NCBI RefSeq assembly: GCF_025351295.1
Contig: NZ_JANXWD010000012.1
Location: forward strand, 17,688 to 81,687
From: Phenylobacterium sp.
GTDB taxonomy: Bacteria > Pseudomonadota > Alphaproteobacteria > Caulobacterales > Caulobacteraceae
Length of the DNA: 64,000 nt
Direction of reading: 5' to 3'
Below the pieces are notes generated by a model. It did not search any database. It saw nothing but the letters and a program-made list of their open reading frames with translations, and was not told the DNA's origin. The translations under genes were made by a program, and so were the position numbers. Below, one piece after another: positions 37,564 to 45,777 of the stretch; the stretch's first letter is position 1; every line of letters begins with the position of its first letter.

Positions 37564-38235
37564 GTGGTGGAGGATGAGGACGCCTTGGCGACCCTCCTCG
37601 ACTACAACCTCGTGAAGGAAGGCTTCCGCGTGGAGCGGGCGGCCGACGGCGAGGAGGCGCTGCTGCGCGTCGCCGAAGAGCCGCCGGACCTGGTGATCCT
37701 GGACTGGATGCTGCCGAAGGTCTCCGGCGTCGAGGTCTGCCGCCAGCTGCGCGCCGGGGCCGAGACGCGGCGCACGCCGGTGCTGATGCTGACCGCGCGC
37801 GGCGAGGAGACCGACAAGGTCCGCGGCCTGGAGACCGGCGCCGATGACTATGTGGTCAAGCCCTTCGCCATGAGCGAGCTGGTGGCCCGCATCCGCGCCC
37901 TGCTGCGCCGCACCCGGCCCGAGCTGGTGGACGAGCGCCTGGAGTACGCCGACCTGCTGCTGGACCGCGCCCGCCACCGGGTGACCCGCGCCGGCCAGGA
38001 CATCCACCTGGGCCCCACCGAGTACCGCCTGCTGGACTTCCTGATGCAGCGGCCCGGCCGGGTGTTCAGCCGCGAACGCCTGCTGGACGCCGTCTGGGGG
38101 GCCAACACCTATGTCGAGGTCCGCACGGTGGACGTCCACGTCGGGCGCCTGCGCAAGGCCCTGCGGATTCCCGACGCCCCGGACCTGATCCGTACGGTGC
38201 GCTCGGCGGGGTATGCGCTGGATACCGAGGGCTGA
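37564..38235 (+). CDS. phoB: Phosphate regulon response regulator PhoB
   Basis: 223 aa from GTG 37564, the first conventional start. Homology argues that translation begins earlier, near ATC 37543, because GTG 37564 cuts off most of beta-strand 1 (TPYVLV). The receiver has the acidic pocket VEDED, the phospho-Asp47 (VILDWMLPK), the Thr (MLTARG) and the Lys (VVKPF). An OmpR-type winged helix follows (LGPTEYRLLDFLM ... VRTVDVHVGRLRKAL). It should bind the Pho boxes listed at 38252, 41269 and 44700. Confidence 0.92.
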   Translation: MVEDEDALATLLDYNLVKEGFRVERAADGEEALLRVAEEPPDLVILDWMLPKVSGVEVCRQLRAGAETRRTPVLMLTARGEETDKVRGLETGADDYVVKPFAMSELVARIRALLRRTRPELVDERLEYADLLLDRARHRVTRAGQDIHLGPTEYRLLDFLMQRPGRVFSRERLLDAVWGANTYVEVRTVDVHVGRLRKALRIPDAPDLIRTVRSAGYALDTEG

Positions 38236-38251
38236 CGTCGTAAGAAGCGGT

Positions 38252-38269
38252 TCGTCATCCCATCGTCAC
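38252..38269 (+). promoter_or_regulatory. Candidate Pho box before the LpxH-like gene
   Basis: TCGTCAT (38252-38258) and TCGTCAC (38263-38269) are direct 7-mers separated by 4 bases, the 11-bp period of PhoB sites (consensus CTGTCAT). The site is 48 bp before the start of the LpxH-like gene. Confidence 0.5.
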
Positions 38270-38316
38270 GGACTCTCCGTACCGCTCATCACCGGCCATC
38301 CGTTGGGGGACGCAAG

Positions 38317-39120
38317 ATGCCGGACTTCTCGCCTGCCGTCCGCTGCCGGACGGCGTTCATCTCCGACATCCACCTGGGCACGCGCGGCTGCCAGGCCGAG
38401 CTGCTGCTGGAGTTCATCCGCGAGCTGGAGTGCGAGACGCTCTACCTGGTGGGCGACATCGTCGACGGGTGGAAGCTGCGCTCCGGCTGGTTCTGGCCCC
38501 AGGCGCACAACGACGTCGTCCAGAAGATCCTGCGGCTGGCGCGCAAGGGTGTCCGCGTCGTCTACATCCCTGGCAACCACGATGAGGTCATCCGCGATTT
38601 CTGCGGGATCCATTTCGGGGGCGTGGTGGTGGCGCGCGATGCGATCCATGAGGCGGCCGACGGGCGGCGCTACCTGGTCACCCATGGCGACGAGTTCGAC
38701 GGGGTGGTGCAGAATGCCCGGTGGCTGGCCTTCCTGGGCGACTGGAGCTACCGCGCCCTGCTGGCCCTCAACACCCACTTCAACTGGGCGCGGCGGCGGC
38801 TGGGCCTGGGCTACTGGAGCCTTTCGGCCTTCCTGAAGCACCGGGTGAAGGACGCCGTGGCCTTCATCGACCAGTTCGAAACCGCCATGGCCGACGAGGC
38901 CCGCCGGCGCGGCGTCTGCGGCGTGATCTGCGGCCACATTCACAAGGCCGAGATGCGCGAGATGGGCGGGGTGCTCTACCTGAACGACGGGGACTGGGTG
39001 GAGAGCTGCACCGCCATCGTCGAACGCTTCGACGGGGCGATGGAGATCGTCCACTGGCTTGAGGCGCGCAAGGCCCTGGCCGTCCAGCCGGCCGTCCGCG
39101 CCGCGCCCATCGCCGCCTAG
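38317..39120 (+). CDS. LpxH-like metallophosphoesterase (UDP-2,3-diacylglucosamine diphosphatase family)
   Basis: 267 aa. The motifs SDIHLG, GDIVDGW, GNHDE, THGDEFD and GHIHKAEM give the full set of calcineurin-type metal ligands. Spacing resembles the UDP-diacylglucosamine diphosphatase group that cuts the pyrophosphate in lipid A synthesis, but many members of this branch act on other phospholipid or nucleotide pyrophosphates. Its own Pho-box-like repeat and its position after phoB suggest induction on phosphate starvation. That fits phosphate salvage or envelope remodelling better than constitutive lipid A synthesis. The exact substrate is unproven. Confidence 0.75.
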   Translation: MPDFSPAVRCRTAFISDIHLGTRGCQAELLLEFIRELECETLYLVGDIVDGWKLRSGWFWPQAHNDVVQKILRLARKGVRVVYIPGNHDEVIRDFCGIHFGGVVVARDAIHEAADGRRYLVTHGDEFDGVVQNARWLAFLGDWSYRALLALNTHFNWARRRLGLGYWSLSAFLKHRVKDAVAFIDQFETAMADEARRRGVCGVICGHIHKAEMREMGGVLYLNDGDWVESCTAIVERFDGAMEIVHWLEARKALAVQPAVRAAPIAA

Positions 39121-39127
39121 CAAGCGC

Positions 39128-39280
39128 CCCAATCCTTCCCCTATGGGGGAAGTGGCCCGACGGCAAAGCCGAGGGTTGATGGGGGAAGTGGGCGTGACCG
39201 TACACGCCGCCCACCTTCCCCCATTGTCGCCCGCCTTCGGCATTGGCGACATTTCCCCCGCTAGCGGGGGAAAGATTGGG
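39128..39280. repeat. Palindromic intergenic repeat element
   Basis: An imperfect inverted repeat of about 65-75 bp arms (CCCAATCCTTCCCC ... GGGGGAAAGATTGGG) contains inner TTCCCCC/GGGGGAA palindromes. It occupies most of the first 160 bp of the 405-bp non-coding gap between the LpxH-like gene and the porin. It has the look of a dispersed, non-coding palindromic element and could also fold in RNA. No convincing gene lies in this gap. Confidence 0.65.
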
Positions 39281-39327
39281 AGCACCTGGCGCGATCCCCT
39301 GCGAGGGTCACCCCTTGGTCCCCACGC

Positions 39328-39366
39328 AAAAAAGCGGCCGCGACCAGAGGGGATTGGTCGCGGCCG
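39328..39366 (-). terminator. Second minus-strand terminator after the porin
   Basis: A perfect 12-bp stem (39335-39346 with 39355-39366) with an 8-base loop. On the minus strand it is followed by C and six T (39328-39333 are A on the plus strand). Confidence 0.7.
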
Positions 39367-39470
39367 AAGCGGCCTCGGGGGGCCGACGTGGAGAGATCTG
39401 CGAGGGGGTCTCGCGATCCTCAGGCTACCGGCGCGGCATGTCGGGGCCGTGACGGTCTTGCGAACACCAA

Positions 39471-39499
39471 GAAAAGCCGCCGCGCCGAAGCGCGGCGGC
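39471..39499 (-). terminator. Rho-independent terminator of the phosphate porin
   Basis: A 10-bp GC stem (39476-39485 with 39490-39499) with a tetraloop, followed on the minus strand by TTTTC. It lies 27 bp past the porin stop, with a second terminator further downstream. Confidence 0.85.
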
Positions 39500-39525
39500 C
39501 CTTGAGGGTCAGAGGGGACTTGAGG

Positions 39526-41148
39526 CTAGAAGTTGAACTGCGCCCGGGCCGCCAGGGCGTTGTACTTCTGGCCGGTCTGCAGGCCGGTGGCGCCCAGCCG
39601 GTCGATGTCGATGTGCTGGAAGTCGAGCATCATCCGCATCGAGGGGTTCAGGTACCAGTTGACGCCGACGCTGGAGACCTTCTGCTCGCCGCCGCGCACG
39701 GCGCCCAGCACCGGGGTCGTGCCCAGCGCGCCCTCGCGGTAGTTCAGGTCCACCACCGAATAGCGCGCGGCCAGTTCGAACGCGCCCCAGGTGCCGGCTT
39801 CGGCGTTGAAGTTGTAGTTCATCTTCGGCGCGTCGAAGCGGGCTTCACCCGGATTATAGGGGCGTGTCTCGCCGGTCAGCACCCACACGCCCTGGACGTA
39901 GTAGCCCTTGAAGTGAGGGTTCGGCGCGATCGAGTTGCGGCGGTCGAGCTTGTAGCGGAAGTACTCAGCCTCAACCAGGAACGGCCCGGTCGAGAAGCCG
40001 GCTTCCGCGCCCAGCACCGAGGCGGTCTTGATGTCGATGGCGCCGGTGTCCACCAGGCGGGTGCCGTCGATGCGCAGTTCTGGACGGTCGCGCAACGTGA
40101 TCGGATAGCGCGGGTTGGCCGCGGCGCCGGCGTCGTTGGGCTGGGTCACGTACTGGGCGTTGACGCCCAGGTGGCCCTGCCAGTCGGTGCTGGAGAACGG
40201 CGCGACGGCCAGGCGGCCGATCCAGGCGGTCTGTTCGCCGAACGGCTGGGCCGCCGAGCTGCCGGTGGAGTTGATCGTGCCCACCGTGTTGCCGGTGAAG
40301 GCGGTGGAGACGAACCAGCGGGCGGCGAGGCCCGAGTCGCCGGCCCCCATCACCCCGTTGGCCTGCAGCTGGACGGCGCTGCGGCTGTCGCCGGCGGCCA
40401 CGTTGCGGGCGATTTCGGCCGGGGCCGGGCGTTCCAGCATCGGCATCTGGCTGGTGGAGACCGCGGCGGCCAGGCCGATGTTGGGCTCGAAGGCGCCGAC
40501 CTTGATCCGCCAGGGCTTCAGGTAGGTGTACTGCACCCAGGCTTCCTGGATGTGGCCGGCGTCCTCGCCACCCGAGCCGCCGAATTCGTAGATCAGGGCG
40601 TAGTCGAAGTCGCGGAACAGCTTGCCGTCGATGCCGAAGCGGGCGCGGCGGAAGTTGGTGCCTTCGTTCAGGTCGCGATTGGTGACCGAGGCGGGCAGGT
40701 TGTTCTTCTGGAACGACTTGCCGGCGTCGAACATCACGATCGCCTTGATGTTGGCGGTGAAGCGGCCGTCGGCGGTGGCCAGCGCCGGCTTGCCGTTCGG
40801 CAGGGTGGGGATGGTGAACCCGCCCTGCGGGGTCTGCAGGGTGGCGATGGCGCCGGCGTCGGCGGTCTGGGCCCCCTTCAGGTCGACCAGTTGCTGGGCC
40901 ATGGCGTCCAGCTGCTGCTGGATGGCGGCCAGCCTGGTGTCCTGGGCATTGGTCTGCGAGCCGGCGGCCCGCATCTGATTCAGTTGCGCGCGCAGATCGT
41001 CCAGTTGCGACTGCATGGTCTGCAGCCTGGCGTCGCTGGCGGCGGTGGCCGGCGCGGCCAGCGCCACCGTCGAGACACCGCACAACAGTACGCCTGCCAG
41101 ACTCGCGGAGAGCCACGCGGATGCGCCGCGCTTGAGTGACATGCCCAT
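39526..41148 (-). CDS. Phosphate-selective porin, OprO/OprP family
   Basis: 540 aa from ATG 41148, preferred because AGAGGGG lies about 8 bases upstream. A signal peptide (about 1-31) is followed by a periplasmic coiled coil (about 35-92) that may touch peptidoglycan. A 16-strand-type barrel then runs to the C-terminal RAQFNF strand with a terminal Phe. Sequence style (FRRARFGIDGKLFRDFDYALIYEF and YLNPSMRMMLDFQHIDID) matches the OprP/OprO phosphate and pyrophosphate porins. It is divergent from pstS across 221 bp containing Pho boxes, so phosphate limitation probably raises both porin and binding protein. Confidence 0.88.
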   Translation of the reverse strand: MGMSLKRGASAWLSASLAGVLLCGVSTVALAAPATAASDARLQTMQSQLDDLRAQLNQMRAAGSQTNAQDTRLAAIQQQLDAMAQQLVDLKGAQTADAGAIATLQTPQGGFTIPTLPNGKPALATADGRFTANIKAIVMFDAGKSFQKNNLPASVTNRDLNEGTNFRRARFGIDGKLFRDFDYALIYEFGGSGGEDAGHIQEAWVQYTYLKPWRIKVGAFEPNIGLAAAVSTSQMPMLERPAPAEIARNVAAGDSRSAVQLQANGVMGAGDSGLAARWFVSTAFTGNTVGTINSTGSSAAQPFGEQTAWIGRLAVAPFSSTDWQGHLGVNAQYVTQPNDAGAAANPRYPITLRDRPELRIDGTRLVDTGAIDIKTASVLGAEAGFSTGPFLVEAEYFRYKLDRRNSIAPNPHFKGYYVQGVWVLTGETRPYNPGEARFDAPKMNYNFNAEAGTWGAFELAARYSVVDLNYREGALGTTPVLGAVRGGEQKVSSVGVNWYLNPSMRMMLDFQHIDIDRLGATGLQTGQKYNALAARAQFNF

Positions 41149-41268
41149 TATAGAACCCCTCTTTGGCCGCCCGTTCGGCAGCTTCACAGGCGCGGTTCCT
41201 AGGCTCCGATTGCGACAGCCCGGTAAAAAACCGGCTTCATATTTGTGACAATCGTCTTGCGGTCGTCA

Positions 41269-41297
41269 CTGTCACAAAACTGACGAGCGAATGTCAT
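41269..41297 (+). promoter_or_regulatory. Tandem Pho box between porin and pstS
   Basis: Three 7-mers, each separated by 4 bases: CTGTCAC (41269), CTGACGA (41280) and ATGTCAT (41291), in perfect 11-bp phase. The outer two match the CTGTCAT consensus at 6 of 7 positions; the middle is weak. It lies 73 bp before the pstS start and 121 bp before the porin start. Confidence 0.7.
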
Positions 41298-41369
41298 CGG
41301 AGCTTCGCGCGACCTCAATACACCGGCCCTGAACGGGTGCGCGATCCGCGCCTTCGACGAGGGGTTCCC

Positions 41370-42407
41370 ATGTTCAAACGCTACCTGACCGCGATCCTCG
41401 CGGCAGCGACCCTGGCAGGGGCCGGCGCGGCCCAGGCCGGCGACATCTCCGGCGCCGGCGCGACCTTCCCGGCGCCCGTCTACGCCAAGTGGGCCGAGAC
41501 CTATCGCGCCCAGACCGGCGCCAAGCTGAACTACCAGGCGATCGGCTCCGGCGGCGGCATCCGCCAGATCACCGCCGGCACCGTCGACTTCGGCGCCACC
41601 GACAAGCCGCTGAAGCCGGACGACCTGGCCACCAACGGCTTCACCATGTTCCCGATGGTCATCGGCGGCGTGGTGCCCGTCGTCAACCTGCCCGGGATCT
41701 CGTCGGGCGAAGTCAAGCTGACCGGCCCGCTGCTGGCCGACATCTACCGCGGCGTGGTCAAGACCTGGAACGATCCGCTGATCGTGAAGTCCAACCCGGG
41801 CGTCAAGCTGCCGAACCTGCCGATCACCGTCGTGCACCGTTCGGACGGCTCGGGCACCACCTTCGTGTTCACCACCTACCTGGCCTCGAAGGCCGCCCAC
41901 TGGGCGAGCGAAGTCGGGGCCAACGACTCGGTGAAGTGGCCCGTGGGCCTGGGCGGCAAGGGCAACGACGGCGTCGCGGCCTATGTGAAACAGACCCCGG
42001 GGGCGATCGGCTATGTCGAATACGCCTTCGCGAAGCAGAACAAGCTCACCTACACGCAACTGCAGAACAAGGCCGGCAAGTTCGTGCAGCCGACGGCGCC
42101 CAACTTCAGCGCCGCGGCGGCCAACGCCAACTGGAAGGCCGCCCCGGGCTTCTACCTGCTGCTGCTGGACCAGCCGGGCGCCGACGCCTGGCCGATCACG
42201 GCGGCCACCTTCATCCTGGTGCGGGTGAAACAGGAAGACGCCGCCAAGGGCCGTGACGTGCTGGCCTTCTTCGACTGGGCCTACAAGAACGGCGACGCCG
42301 CGGCGGTGCAGTTGGACTACCTGCCGATGCCGGCGGCGGTGAAGGACATGGTCCGCAAGTCCTGGGCCAGGGTCGTCGGTCCGGACGGCAAGCCCGTCTA
42401 CCGCTAG
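41370..42407 (+). CDS. pstS: Phosphate ABC transporter substrate-binding protein PstS
   Basis: 345 aa from ATG 41370. A signal peptide ends in AQA at about residue 23. Phosphate ligands are in the conserved SGAGATFPAPVYAKW, TDKPL and HRSDGSGTTF blocks. It is a soluble periplasmic high-affinity phosphate receptor feeding PstCAB. Here it stands alone, with its own Pho boxes and a strong terminator. It is separated from pstC by HicAB, a hydrolase gene and a repeat element, about 2.4 kb. Confidence 0.96.
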   Translation: MFKRYLTAILAAATLAGAGAAQAGDISGAGATFPAPVYAKWAETYRAQTGAKLNYQAIGSGGGIRQITAGTVDFGATDKPLKPDDLATNGFTMFPMVIGGVVPVVNLPGISSGEVKLTGPLLADIYRGVVKTWNDPLIVKSNPGVKLPNLPITVVHRSDGSGTTFVFTTYLASKAAHWASEVGANDSVKWPVGLGGKGNDGVAAYVKQTPGAIGYVEYAFAKQNKLTYTQLQNKAGKFVQPTAPNFSAAAANANWKAAPGFYLLLLDQPGADAWPITAATFILVRVKQEDAAKGRDVLAFFDWAYKNGDAAAVQLDYLPMPAAVKDMVRKSWARVVGPDGKPVYR

Positions 42408-42431
42408 ACCTCGATCTCTATCGAAGGGGTG

Positions 42432-42466
42432 ACATGGCCGGCCTCAGCGCCGGCCATGTTTTTTTG
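42432..42466 (+). terminator. Rho-independent terminator of pstS
   Basis: An 11-bp perfect stem (ACATGGCCGGC, 42432-42442 with 42449-42459) with a 6-base loop, ending in a run of T (42459-42465). It is 25 bp after the pstS stop. Confidence 0.92.
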
Positions 42467-42533
42467 GTGGATGCTGGCCCCGAGCCGATGCGTATCGGTG
42501 TGTATGTGTCGACTCGCGTGACACAGGTCGAAG

Positions 42534-42549
42534 TGTGTATTAATACACA
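42534..42549. promoter_or_regulatory. Palindromic operator overlapping the hicA start
   Basis: TGTGTATTAATACACA is a perfect 16-bp palindrome whose last base is the A of the hicA ATG. A related half-site (TGTGTATG) lies 26 bp upstream at 42499-42506. HicB has a ribbon-helix-helix C-terminus that could bind it. Confidence 0.65.
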
Positions 42550-42731
42550 TGGATAGTCGGGGCGTTATCAGGGCCCTTCATGCCGCCGGCTGGTACGAAG
42601 TCGGCCAAATGGGTTCCCACAAGCAGTTTCGTCACGACGCGAAGCCTGGCCGGGTGACGGTCCCGCATCCGAAGCGGGACATTCCCCTGGGCACGCTTCG
42701 CTCTATGGAGAAGCAGGCCGATCGAAGTTGA
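42549..42731 (+). CDS. hicA: HicA-family mRNA interferase toxin
   Basis: 60 aa, the normal length. The double-stranded-RNA-binding-like fold with the catalytic His24 (MGSHKQFRH) and the conserved TVPHPKRDIPLGTLRSM segment is complete. HicA cleaves mRNA and is neutralised by HicB, encoded 7 bp downstream in the usual toxin-first order. No clear Shine-Dalgarno sequence precedes the ATG because the palindrome occupies that place. Confidence 0.92.
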   Translation: MDSRGVIRALHAAGWYEVGQMGSHKQFRHDAKPGRVTVPHPKRDIPLGTLRSMEKQADRS

Positions 42732-42738
42732 GGTAGCC

Positions 42739-43134
42739 ATGGCCAACTATATCGCCCTGATCCACAAGGACGCCGACAGCGACTACGGCGTATCTTTTCC
42801 CGATTTCCCCGGCTGCGTTTCGGCCGGCGCGACCCTGGACGAGGCCCGCGCCATGGCCGCCGAGGCCCTGGCCCTGCATGTCGAGGGAATGAGCGAAGAC
42901 GGGGAAGCCGTGCCGGAGCCCTCTTCGCTTGAAGCGGTGATGCGCGATCCGGACAGCCGTGACGGCGTTGCGATCCTCGTCGATCTGCCGGTGACGGCGG
43001 CCAAGGTCGTTCGGATCAACATCACGATCCCCGAGGATGACCTGCGGCTGATCGATCGGTTCGCGGAGACCCACGGGTTCACTCGGTCCGGCTTCCTGGT
43101 GTCCGCGGCGAAGAAGGCGGTCCTGGCCGCCTGA
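42739..43134 (+). CDS. hicB: HicB-family antitoxin
   Basis: 131 aa. The N-terminal degraded-RNase-H-like HicB domain (MANYIALIHKDADSDYGVSF and DFPGCVSAGATLDEA) binds HicA. The C-terminal ITIPEDDLRLIDRFAETHG segment is a ribbon-helix-helix DNA-binding domain for autoregulation. It is partnered with hicA immediately upstream. Confidence 0.92.
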   Translation: MANYIALIHKDADSDYGVSFPDFPGCVSAGATLDEARAMAAEALALHVEGMSEDGEAVPEPSSLEAVMRDPDSRDGVAILVDLPVTAAKVVRINITIPEDDLRLIDRFAETHGFTRSGFLVSAAKKAVLAA

Positions 43135-43244
43135 CAGACCGCGGCTATCGACGACTCCGGCGCTGCCAGCCGGCCATGATGCTTTTTGGCTAGGCTTCCG
43201 CCGCGCCGGCCTGTCACGATGGGCGAAAGCCAGGGAGGCGCGAG

Positions 43245-44387
43245 ATGGCCGACGGTTCGGTGCAAGGGTTGACGCAGGACCGCTACGAGGCGGCGCGGAC
43301 CCAGTTCGAGGAAAACCTCAGCAAGGGCGAGGACATCGGGGCCTCGTTCTGCGCCACGGTGGAGGGCGAGACGGTCGTCGACCTCTGGGGCGGCTACGCG
43401 GACCCCGCCAAGACCCGGGCCTGGGAACGCGACACCATCGTCAACGTCTATTCGACGACCAAGACCATGACGGCGCTGACGGCGCTGCTGATCGCCGACC
43501 GCGGCGACCTGGACTTCGATGCGCCGGTCGCCCGGTACTGGCCGGAGTTCGCGGCGAACGGGAAGGCCGACATCAAGGTCAGCCACCTGATGAGCCATTC
43601 GGCGGGCCTCTCCGGCTGGAAGGAACCGATCACCACCGAGGACCTCTACGACTGGGAGAAGGCCACCAGCCTGCTCGCCGCCCAGGCGCCGTTCTGGGAG
43701 GCCGGCACGGCGCCCGGCTACCACGCGCTGACCCAGGGCTATCTGGTAGGCGAGGTGGTCCGGCGGATCACCGGTAAGTCGCTGGGGACGGTGTTCCGCG
43801 AGGAGATCGCGGAGCCGCTCGGCGCGGACTTCCACATTGGCCTGCCGGCCTCGGAGGACCACCGCGTCGCCGAACTCCTGCCCCCACCGCCCGGCGGCGG
43901 CGCCGCCGACATGCGCAACCAGACTGAACTGATGCGCAACATGTCCAACAACCCCGGCATCGACGTCTCCGCCACCAAGACCCGCGGCTGGCGCGGCGCC
44001 GAGATCCCGGCGGCTGGCGGCACGGGCAATGCGCGCTCGGTGGCCGAGATCCATACGATCCTGGCCAATGGCGGCGTGGCGAACGGCAAGCGCTTCATGT
44101 CCGAGGCCGGCTGCCGCAAGGCGCTGGAGCTGCAGGTCGAGGGGCGCGACCTGATCCTGGACGTTCCCGCGCGGTTCGGCCTGGGCTTCGGCCTGCCGGG
44201 CGTCCTGCCGCTGCCCAATCCCAACTCCATGTACTGGGGCGGCTACGGCGGATCGCTGATCATCATCGACATGGATGCCCGCACGACCTTCGCCTACGTG
44301 ATGAACAAGATGATGCCCACGACCATGGGCGACATGCGCGCCCTGGGGCTGGCCATGGCCATGTGGACGGCGATGGGGACGATCTAA
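43245..44387 (+). CDS. Serine hydrolase of the beta-lactamase/EstB family
   Basis: 380 aa without a signal peptide, so cytoplasmic. The catalytic SxxK motif is S70-T-T-K73 (VYSTTKTM) and the second-motif Tyr is about Y159 (APGYHALTQG). A GGYGGS-type third motif (WGGYGGSL) lies near residue 330. These enzymes act as esterases or D-aminopeptidases more often than as lactamases. It is unrelated to phosphate uptake by sequence and sits between hicB and the pst operon. Confidence 0.85.
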   Translation: MADGSVQGLTQDRYEAARTQFEENLSKGEDIGASFCATVEGETVVDLWGGYADPAKTRAWERDTIVNVYSTTKTMTALTALLIADRGDLDFDAPVARYWPEFAANGKADIKVSHLMSHSAGLSGWKEPITTEDLYDWEKATSLLAAQAPFWEAGTAPGYHALTQGYLVGEVVRRITGKSLGTVFREEIAEPLGADFHIGLPASEDHRVAELLPPPPGGGAADMRNQTELMRNMSNNPGIDVSATKTRGWRGAEIPAAGGTGNARSVAEIHTILANGGVANGKRFMSEAGCRKALELQVEGRDLILDVPARFGLGFGLPGVLPLPNPNSMYWGGYGGSLIIIDMDARTTFAYVMNKMMPTTMGDMRALGLAMAMWTAMGTI

Positions 44388-44392
44388 CGCCT

Positions 44393-44585
44393 CCTCTCCC
44401 CCGGCTAAGCCGAGAGGGAGAGGGTACGGAGAGGGCCGGCGCGTGAAACGTGATCCGCCATTGGTCCAGCCAGGGCCCCGTCACGCCGCCGCGGCGGGCC
44501 CTCGCATCACCGACGGGAGAGACTTCGAAGCCCAGCCGGCCCTCTTCCTACCCTCTCCCTCTCTCGCTGCGCTCGGGGGAGAGGA
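44393..44585. repeat. Palindromic intergenic repeat upstream of pstC
   Basis: Arms of about 45-50 bp (44393-44440 and 44535-44585), rich in CTCTCCC / GGGAGAG, form an imperfect inverted repeat. With the Pho box it accounts for most of the 427-bp gap between the hydrolase gene and pstC. No credible gene is seen in the gap. Confidence 0.65.
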
Positions 44586-44699
44586 GCGCTACCCGAAGGC
44601 GGGCCAGGTCGTAGAACCTCGCCGCGACCAGGCCGGAGGCGGGCAGGGCGATCACCCAGGCCCGGACGATGCTGGAGGCCACGTTCCAGCGCGCCGCCG

Positions 44700-44739
44700 A
44701 AGTCATCGAACCGTCATGCAACCTTCGCCGAAGTGTCAC
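44700..44739 (+). promoter_or_regulatory. Pho box array of the pstCAB-phoU operon
   Basis: Four 7-mers spaced by 4 bases in strict 11-bp phase: AAGTCAT (44700), CCGTCAT (44711), CCTTCGC (44722) and GTGTCAC (44733). The third is degenerate; the others share GTCAT or GTCAC. A possible -10 (GATAGAG, 44748-44754) starts 8 bp downstream, as at PhoB-dependent promoters. pstC starts at 44815. Confidence 0.72.
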
Positions 44740-44814
44740 GCGGCCCCGATAGAGCGTGCTCAGGATCGCCGGGTTCGAGGGGTAGCGCGTGTTCTGCAAG
44801 CTTGAGATGAGCCG

Positions 44815-45777
44815 ATGACCGCGATCGCCGACATCGATGTCGCCGCGGCTCCGCGCTCCGCCCGCGGCGCGACCCTGGACCGGGCGTTCGAGATCCTCTG
44901 CTTCTCGGCCGCCACCTTCCTGCTGACAGCCCTGGGCGGGATCGTGATCTCGCTGGTGATCGGCGGCTGGCCGGCGATCGCGAAGTTCGGCCCGGCCTTC
45001 CTGATCAGCGCCGAGTGGGACCCCGTGCAGGAGGTCTATGGCGCCGCCGGCGCGGTGACCGGCACCCTGATAACCGCGGCCCTGGCGCTGGCCTTCGCGG
45101 TGCCGCTGTCGTTCGCCATCGCCATCTTCCTGGTCGAGCTTTGCCCGCCGATCCTGCGGCGGCCGATCGGCACCGCGGTGGAGCTTCTGGCGGGCATTCC
45201 CTCCATCGTCTACGGCATGTGGGGCCTGTTCGTCTTCGCGCCCTGGTTCGCCCAGCACATCCAGGTGCCGATCATGATGTCGGCCAAGCCGGGCAGCCTG
45301 CTCGCGACCCTGACCAGCGGCATCCCCAACGGCTCCGGCATCTTCACCGCCTCGGTGATCCTGGCGATCATGGTGCTGCCGTTCATCGCCGCGACCATGC
45401 GCGAACTGCTCAACACCATCCCGCCGACGGTGCGCGAGAGCGCCTATGGCCTGGGGTCCACCACCTTCGAGGTGATCCGCAAGGTCAGCCTGCCCTATGT
45501 GCGCACCGGCGCCATCGGGGCGGTTATGCTGGGCCTGGGCCGGGCGCTGGGCGAGACGATGGCGGTGACCTTCGTGATCGGCAACAGCCACGGTTTCCCG
45601 ACCTCGCTGTTCGCGCCGGGATCGACCATCGCGTCGACCATCGCCAACGAATTCACCGAGGCCACCGGGGCGCTGCACGTGTCCTCGCTGATCCTGCTGG
45701 GTCTCGTGCTGTTCATCATCACCTTCGCGGTCCTGGCCATGGCCCGGCTGCTGATCGGACGGCAGGCGAACCTATGA
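44815..45777 (+). CDS. pstC: Phosphate ABC transporter permease PstC
   Basis: 320 aa inner-membrane permease with about six TMs and the EAA-type loop (MRELLNTIPPTVRESAYGLGSTTFEVI) that docks the ATPase. It is the first gene of the pstC-pstA-pstB-phoU operon, with a Pho box array upstream, and overlaps pstA by 4 bp. Confidence 0.95.
   Translation: MTAIADIDVAAAPRSARGATLDRAFEILCFSAATFLLTALGGIVISLVIGGWPAIAKFGPAFLISAEWDPVQEVYGAAGAVTGTLITAALALAFAVPLSFAIAIFLVELCPPILRRPIGTAVELLAGIPSIVYGMWGLFVFAPWFAQHIQVPIMMSAKPGSLLATLTSGIPNGSGIFTASVILAIMVLPFIAATMRELLNTIPPTVRESAYGLGSTTFEVIRKVSLPYVRTGAIGAVMLGLGRALGETMAVTFVIGNSHGFPTSLFAPGSTIASTIANEFTEATGALHVSSLILLGLVLFIITFAVLAMARLLIGRQANL

Noticed and set aside
39128..39280. 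CRISPR array
   Set aside because: The repeats are inverted rather than regularly spaced direct repeats, and there are no cas genes.
44443..44805. A 120-codon frame upstream of pstC
   Set aside because: It runs through the palindromic repeat and the Pho box array, with no recognisable protein.
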